A DNA stretch of 64,000 bases, from positions 2,815,001 through 2,879,000 of the forward strand of contig BTPP01000001.1 of the NCBI GenBank assembly GCA_037102815.1. Direction: 5' to 3'. Below, one piece after another: positions 57,880 through 64,000 of the stretch. Position 1 is the stretch's first letter. Each line of letters opens with the position of its first letter. Under the pieces are notes generated by a model. That model did no database searches and was not told the DNA's origin. It saw only the letters and a program-made list of their open reading frames with translations. The stretch comes from Neurospora intermedia (lineage: Eukaryota > Ascomycota > Sordariomycetes > Sordariales > Sordariaceae). The translations under genes and the position numbers were made by a program.

Positions 57880-58960
57880 TCCAACGAGTGGGAGTCTACT
57901 CTCATTATACGGAAAGGACCCTCAAATCTTGGTAATAGTTTTACTACCGGCCGACCTATAGTATAGTTCTCTATATTAAGTATAACTATATCGCCTAATT
58001 TATACTTAGGGGCGTTTATTCGTCTTATATTGGCCGCCGCTTTATATTAGTCTTAAATTTACTTTAATAATGCAATTAGTTTGTCCTAAATTGTCTTAAA
58101 ACGCTCTACGATTTTGTTGGCCTTAAATATCTATTACCTTTATTTTGGTAATATATTTGGTAGAGGTAGTTTCGAGGGTTTAGTACCTATCCGAGGATAA
58201 AATCTATAGTTAGTAAAGAATGGCGATACTCTTATAATTACCGACTGGAAATTATTGCTTTAGAATTCGGCTAACGTTAATTAATCTACTTAGTCGTTTT
58301 AGGCCTAATTAACGAAGGTTTGAAAATATTGCTCTATCTCTATATTAATCCTCTCTATTTGGCCGTTCGTCTCCTTGTAGTATAGTATAGATAGCTTTAG
58401 TTTAATGCCTAGTCTGTTTAATAATTATTATTAGAATACAAATACGAATTATACTCCCCTATCCGATATAATAGTATCCGGTAGATTGTATAAAGTATAG
58501 ATACGGTCGATGAACTTTTCTATTAGCTCCTCGGTTAATAGACCTTCGTAAAGGATGAAATACCTTATTTTTATTAATTTATCTACTATTATAGCGACGT
58601 ACTAGTAGGCTACCCCTTTTCTATTTCTTATTAACCTGGGTAGTAGCGTTATATAATTTATTAAAATATTCTACTATAGTATATAAAGCAACGGTAACGG
58701 CTTTAAGAAACCCGCGGGCGCTATTCGGGAAGGTTTAGTCTTTAAGTACGAAAGGTAGCCCTTATAATAAGTATTAATTATTATAATTAAGCCTAGCTAT
58801 TAATACGTATAGTTTATTAGGTTAAATATCTTATCCCTCCTTAGGTGACCGTTTAATACTAAAGTATAGGTTCTATAAATTAATTCTAGTTAGGTTTTAT
58901 TATTGTCGGGCGGTATTATTACCCTATCCTTAAATATTGTTCTACCGTTAATGAGGTAGT
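57880..58960 (-). pseudogene. Degraded integrase domain
   Basis: Minus-strand translation with stops gives an N-terminal GHLRRDK segment (about 58850), a catalytic-core block with LPDTIISDRG at about 58480-58449, and the GPF/Y-type LPRFEGPFRI near 57930-57900. These are the N-terminal zinc region, DDE core and C-terminal module of Ty3/gypsy integrases. Confidence 0.85.
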
Positions 58961-59399
58961 ATTTTGCGAAGGGAATACGTAAGACTTTTTTGAAATGCTT
59001 AGGCTATTACTTACCCTCCTTAATTACCGTTATAATCTCGGCCATTATTATAGAATTATTATAAGACTTCAATATTAAATTATTAATATAAATTACTTTA
59101 TCTCCTTCGCCCTCGCCCTTAAGCGTATAAATTATTAAGGGCTCCCTAGTATTTAATATAATATCAATATAGATCCCTTCTTCTTCGGAGTTAAAGGATT
59201 TATTAAAGCGGTTTAGGTCGATTAGCAGTTTTTCTCTTACTTACAATTTACTATTAGAAGCGTCCTTAGGGACGTATTTAGGCTTCTTACTTAGAGCGTT
59301 TGGTTGTACATTGATCGAGTCCGGTCTATATTTAATTATAAAATTAAATTGTAATAGGAATTCCGACTAATGTATATACTTAGGTATAAGCTTTTTTGT

Positions 59400-59660
59400 A
59401 GTACTAAAAGTCTTTAAATTCTTATAGTCCGTAATAATTTTAAACGGTTGTATAGTTCCTTCTAACTTTGGCCTCTATTCTTCTAGTACCTTTACGATTA
59501 TAAGCAGTTCTTTATTATAAATATCGTAATTATACTTAGCGGTTAGATATTTAATTAAAAAGTAAGCGATTGGATAAAGTTAATTATTATTATATATTTA
59601 TAATAAGGTCCCGCTAAACGACTAGTTAGAAGCGTTAATTTCTACTACTATTAGTTTTTC
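59400..59660 (-). pseudogene. Degraded RNase H domain
   Basis: The remnant VVEINASN at about 59648 corresponds to the family's ETDAS-type catalytic start with Asp codons turned to Asn, followed by a KIITDYKNLKTF segment (about 59450-59410). Confidence 0.8.
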
Positions 59661-60029
59661 CTAGTTATAAATCTTTAGTACTAGGGCTATTATAAATACC
59701 TCCTTTAGTAATATAAACGCTACTTTATACCTAGCTTCCTATTGTTAGTTTGCGCCCTTCTTCATTAATTTATAGAGTAGCTTAGCTATTAAGGAGAATT
59801 AGGCTATAAATCGACAATAAAAATTTATAAAGCCTAAAAACTATTATAATTGTCGTTTAGACGTTGGCGCTTCCCAACGGGTAATAGCTTCTACTTTATT
59901 TAGATCTATCTTAATGCCTCCCGGGGTAATGATTAGGCCCAAATATTTCGTTCGTTATATGTAGAATTCGTACTTATTAATATCAATTTGAAGTCTGGCG
60001 TTAATTAGGTATTGGAGTACTTCCCGAAT

Positions 60030-60410
60030 GTATTTTACGTACTCCTTATACGTTTCGGAGAAGATTAAGACATTATTTAAATAAGTTGTAGCGTAGATAT
60101 TTAAAATATTATATAATATATTATTAATAAAGTTTTAGAAAGACGTTGGCGCCTTTAATAACCCGAAGGGATATACTAACGACTTGTACAGCCCGAATTT
60201 TGTAATAAAAGCTGTTAGCTATTCGTAGCCTTCTGTTATGCGTAGTCTGTTGAATGCTGCGATGATATTTACCTTTGTAAATTACTTCGCTTTATAAATA
60301 GCGTCTAATATTTTTTTAATTAATAGTAGGGGGTATCGGTTCTTTAATAAAATATTATTAATCCCCCTATAGTCGATACAAATTCTTACGCCCCCGTCCG
60401 GTTTACGTAT
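60030..60410 (-). pseudogene. Degraded reverse transcriptase domain
   Basis: KPDGGVRICIDYRGIN starts at 60404, PFGLLKAPTSF lies near 60170, and TYLNNVLIFSE at about 60090-60061 marks the active site. The usual Y-x-D-D is Y-L-N-N, both Asp codons changed by G-to-A transitions. In-frame stops occur throughout. Confidence 0.92.
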
Positions 60411-61559
60411 AAGTAGTATAGGTAATATAATATCGGAGGTAGAAGGTCGGATAAATCCTTTTGCGAGATTGTCGTTGAGCTATTGCTTAATAACTTTAAA
60501 TTCTTATAGTAATATAGGCCTTACTCTAGAGTAGGGTAATTCGTTGCCTAGTATTAATTCGATTTTATAATTATAAGAATAGTATTCTAATAGTATTTCG
60601 GCGTCTATAGGGTTTGTAACCTTAAATAAGTTTTTATATTTATTTGGGAAGCGTTCCTTAATTTTATTGGGGGTATACTTCGGCCTGGTAGACTTCTCTA
60701 TAAATTTCTATACGTCTTCCTCTATAATGCTGTAAATATAGTCAATTTCTATTAGTAGTGTTGGTCCTACTTTCTTTCCTAGGTTATAAATATAATTTAC
60801 GAATGTTCGGGTAGTTTCTCCCGGTTTTAGGGACGTATTGGAGATTTATTCCCCTGCTACTTCTATTTTATAGATATTAATTATCTTATAGACCTTAGGG
60901 TCGTCGAAATACTTTTTATAAGGTTTACTTTTATTAATTATAATATTTTTTTAAGCTTCCTCTAATAGAGCCGGTATAGAGATATACGGCCTTTCCTTCT
61001 AGAGTTCTTTAAGTCCTACCTACGTTATTAAATTAATATATATTCCTCTTATTTTAGTAATTATTGTAAAGGCTTCGGTATTAATTAGTTTAAAGTCTTT
61101 AAGGTTAAGCGGGTTTATTTCTAGGTTTACCGGTTCAAATTGGTAGAAATAAACGTATCGGATCCGTTCCGGCCTCGTTATATTTTAAATTTTGCGGCCT
61201 CCCTTAACCTTTACTATTGCCCTAATTTTATTAGGTTTCCTTTTAAGTCTAAAAGGTTCCTCGAATTCTCTAGCTACCGTTGGCTATACTAGTACTTCTA
61301 TTATTAACATTTACTTTCCTTTTAATATTTCCGTAGGGTATATTAACGCCCAATTGGTTAGTATCTATTCTACTACCTAAGGCTTCTTAGAATTAGCGAT
61401 TGCTCGGCACTTTAATGCTTTAGTTACCCTTCTTTCTTTATTTAGGGATAAGTCCGTTGCTAGTTCCCCTTTTAATAGCGGATTTACTATTGGTTCTAGA
61501 ATTGGAGATATTAGCATTACTATCGTCCTAACGATATCGGATGCGTTAATACATTTCCT

Positions 61560-61885
61560 AATACATCCTTTATTCTATATAATTTTATTAATTACCTAAT
61601 TAATATCCGGGTTGTATAATTATAATTATAGCTAGCCTAGGATAATAGGATACTCTTATACTAAATTAATAATAAAGAGTTTAATTATTTCTTTATAGCA
61701 ACCGATTCGTATAGTTATTTCTACGTAGTATATAACCTATTCTTTAAAACTGCCGTCTACTAAATAAAGGGGTTTTACCTTATTAAGTTTATACATTTTA
61801 AAGTACGCCTTCTCGGCGAAAGTCTTATCGATAAAGGCCTTCCCTATATAGCCGGAGTCGACTAATAATACGCAGTTAATTTTAC
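61560..61885 (-). pseudogene. Degraded aspartic protease domain
   Basis: LLVDSGYIGKAFIDKTF at about 61870-61820 keeps the DSG catalytic triplet; PIILG follows near 61640. Stops interrupt the rest. Confidence 0.8.
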
Positions 61886-62379
61886 TATTGCGCTAGGGAT
61901 ACTAAAGGTACGTAGATAAGAGGGTAGTATTTTATTTATAGATATTTAAACTTTTTATAGATAAAGGTTCGCCTTTTTAGTAAGTAAGAGCTTACTAAAT
62001 ATTTATATTCTCGATAATACTATTCGTACTTCCCTCTTTCCTACTTCTTTAGTCCCCTTTGGGCCTTCGGATACATCTTAATCCGAGGGCTCGCTATTTC
62101 CTTGCTATTAGGCAATATTATTATTAGTTTTAGGGGGCGCCGTATCGGCCGTCTCCTTCGAGGGAGGCGTAGTGTCCGCTATAGTTTTAACGTTCTATTT
62201 ATTAAATCCGTTACTCTAGGTTCTATTGCCTTTATTAGCGTTAGAACTATTATTAGTAACTTTGGGTTTGCTGCTGTAATTGATCTGGCCGCGGCATTTA
62301 CGTACTTGGTAGCTAGGTTTGTTATATTTAATGTATTGCCTGGTTGCAAAGCGGGTTTGGACGACCTTTAGATCGATTT

Positions 62380-64000
62380 CGTTTATCTTAATCCGGTCGA
62401 TTTCTATTGCTTCGGGGTCCTTCTATTTATTATTATTACTATTACCGCTACTGCTGCTATTATTACTACTATTATTAATCTGTCCGCCGTTGTTGCAGAA
62501 GGCGGCGTTATTTAGAGACTTTGATAGGCCGCGGTATAGTTTCACCCATCCTTCCTAATTATTACGACCGGGGGTATTATATTAGTAAGATATCGTAGTA
62601 CGGAAGTCCTTATTAACTTTGTCTTTAAATATATAGATTTTTGTAATTATATTATAATTGTACCTGTCCGCTAGTATAGTGAACTACGCTTCAAAGTCGG
62701 TAAAATTAGTAAATTTACCGTTGGAACCTATACCCTACTTTAATTAAGCTATAGCCTTCTCTAAGATAGCGACGATATTACTTTATTAGAAGCGAGAGGC
62801 TAAGTAATTTAGGAATCCCTATTCCGTAGGCTAATCTTAAGCGGCCGAGTAGTGAGGGTTATTTAGAATCTTTCTTATATTTATAGTAATAGTAACCCTA
62901 GCTTCGCCGCTTAAGTAGCCTATAGTGTATAAGAATTTAGTCTTCTTATTTATAAAATTATAATTATCGACCTCCTAGCGGGTACGAATAGCCGTAGATT
63001 AAATAATAAATTAATTGTAGCGCTTGAACGTATCCCTCTCCTCGCCTATAAATTATTCGGGGTCCTTAGTTAAGTTACAACGACGGATATAAGCGTCGAC
63101 CGCCGGGGTTAGGATAAAGTAGTATCTTTCCGGGCCTATGAAAAAGCCTTTGGGGTTACTACCTCCGCTTAGACCGCTAGGACTACCGGGACCGAATCCT
63201 CCGCTAAAACTTCTAAGACTACTAATACCTCCGCCCATTCCGGGCTTCTAGCCGGTAGGTTCGCCGGCTCCTCCTATACCGCTAACGCTAAACCTACTAG
63301 CGCTAGTACTACTAATAGTAGCTCCGTCCCTACCGCTACCATTAGTACGGCTAGAACCTCCTCCCCTAGGAACCTCCTCTTCGGTATTGTATATATCCGA
63401 TTCGTTACCGTCGTCTACGTGTGCGAAGAACTTAGGGTTCTTGGTGGTTGCTTCCGTTGTCTTGGTTGTATTGAGTTGGGCTTCGATTTGGGCGTTTCTA
63501 AGTCTCTATTTAGTATAGTTGAGTTCTTCGCGAAGGATTTTAGCCTGGTTGGCCTCGGCGAGGGCTTCCTTATAGTTAGTATTTATCTCCTCGAATATAT
63601 TATTTTGGGATTGGAACGCAATTAGTAAGTTAGTGTATTATTACTCTACTATAGCGATATTGCGCTCCTTCTAAATAACGATAGCGCGTAGGGAGTTGTT
63701 GTCCGACTATAGGGAAGCGACGTTCTTCTATAGGACTATATTCTCTTTAGTAACGCTATTGTACTTTTATTACTACTAATTGATTTAAATAGCCTATTAG
63801 GCTTTGAGATTTTCGAGTGTAGTAATACGGGTCTTGAATCCTTCCGCCTCCTTCTTAGATACGGCTACTAGTTCGTCCTTTACTTTTATAATAGCGTTGA
63901 CTTTATTATTGAAATCCTTAAATTTAGTATCGAAGTAATAAAGTAATTTTATAACCTCCTTAGAGTCCTTAGCCTTCTTAGCGAAGTCTTTAGGGACTAA
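62380..64000 (-). pseudogene. Degraded Gag region
   Basis: Minus-strand remnants include a coiled Lys/Glu-rich part (about 63900-63450), a capsid-like block (FTNFTDFEAYFTIL, about 62710-62670) and basic residues toward 62380. Its position upstream of the protease fits Gag. The start may lie outside the window. Confidence 0.6.

Larger units (their letters stand above)
56444..64000 (-). mobile_element. Ty3/gypsy LTR retrotransposon, RIP-degraded, 5' part beyond the window
   Basis: On the minus strand the order is Gag-like, protease, reverse transcriptase, RNase H, integrase, polypurine tract, 3' LTR, which is the Ty3/gypsy order. All coding parts have many stops. Composition is TpA-rich with CpA and TpG nearly absent over long stretches, the RIP signature. 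The 5' LTR and primer binding site should lie right of 64000. Confidence 0.93.

Noticed and set aside
61192-62558. Short plus-strand open frames in the retrotransposon
   Set aside because: They are the antisense of RIP-mutated, AT-rich minus-strand coding sequence.
1-64000. CRISPR arrays, operons, bacterial-type riboswitches or terminators
   Set aside because: The window is fungal nuclear DNA; no regularly spaced repeats or bacterial signals were seen.

Overview
The window is nuclear DNA of a filamentous ascomycete, almost certainly a Neurospora or a very close Sordariales relative. The evidence is short introns with CTAAC branch sites, a formate dehydrogenase that matches what I remember of the N. 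crassa protein nearly residue for residue, the convergent fdh / leu-5 gene pair known from N. crassa, and a right end full of DNA with the signature of repeat-induced point mutation (RIP).

Positions 1-54000 are gene-rich euchromatin with seventeen protein genes. In order: a 5'-partial giant HSP90/histidine-kinase-like ATPase family protein; fdh; mitochondrial leucyl-tRNA synthetase (leu-5, minus); an LAT-type amino-acid permease; a CYC2-like mitochondrial FAD reductase; an MTQ1-like release-factor methyltransferase (minus); an AIM32-like 2Fe-2S protein; a NEO1-type P4-ATPase (minus); SEC16; a tRNA-like gene (minus); HUS1 (minus); a RING protein (minus); an ESS2/DGCR14-like splicing factor; COQ8; RRP36 (minus); an FCP1/NIF-domain protein with long Gln/Asn tracts; eEF1B-gamma (minus); and mitochondrial ribosomal protein uS9m. 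Many act in mitochondria: leu-5 and uS9m in translation, MTQ1 in termination, COQ8 in ubiquinone synthesis, and the CYC2-like and AIM32-like proteins in redox chemistry. SEC16 and NEO1 serve the secretory pathway and lie head to head. Most genes are arranged as divergent or convergent pairs, with palindromic GTACC-type motifs and one pair of dispersed repeat copies in the spacers.

From about 55.7 kb the sequence changes. A small boundary zone (55.76-56.44 kb) holds stacked inverted repeats, a 237-bp segment with 16-17 bp terminal inverted repeats, a 13-bp telomere-like tandem repeat and a GC hairpin. Then a Ty3/gypsy retrotransposon begins on the minus strand. Its 233-bp 3' LTR (56444-56676) and polypurine tract are clear, and integrase, RNase H, reverse transcriptase, protease and Gag remnants follow in reverse order to the window end. 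The internal coding region is ruined by RIP: TpA-rich, stretches with no CpA or TpG at all, many stops, and the RT active site changed. The LTR is much less mutated.

I did not find a clearly new multi-gene system. The best leads are the zincin-like HELAH...H motif at the C-terminus of the giant ATPase-family protein, the paired dispersed repeats (one sits between fdh and leu-5), and the layered repeat boundary next to the retrotransposon.
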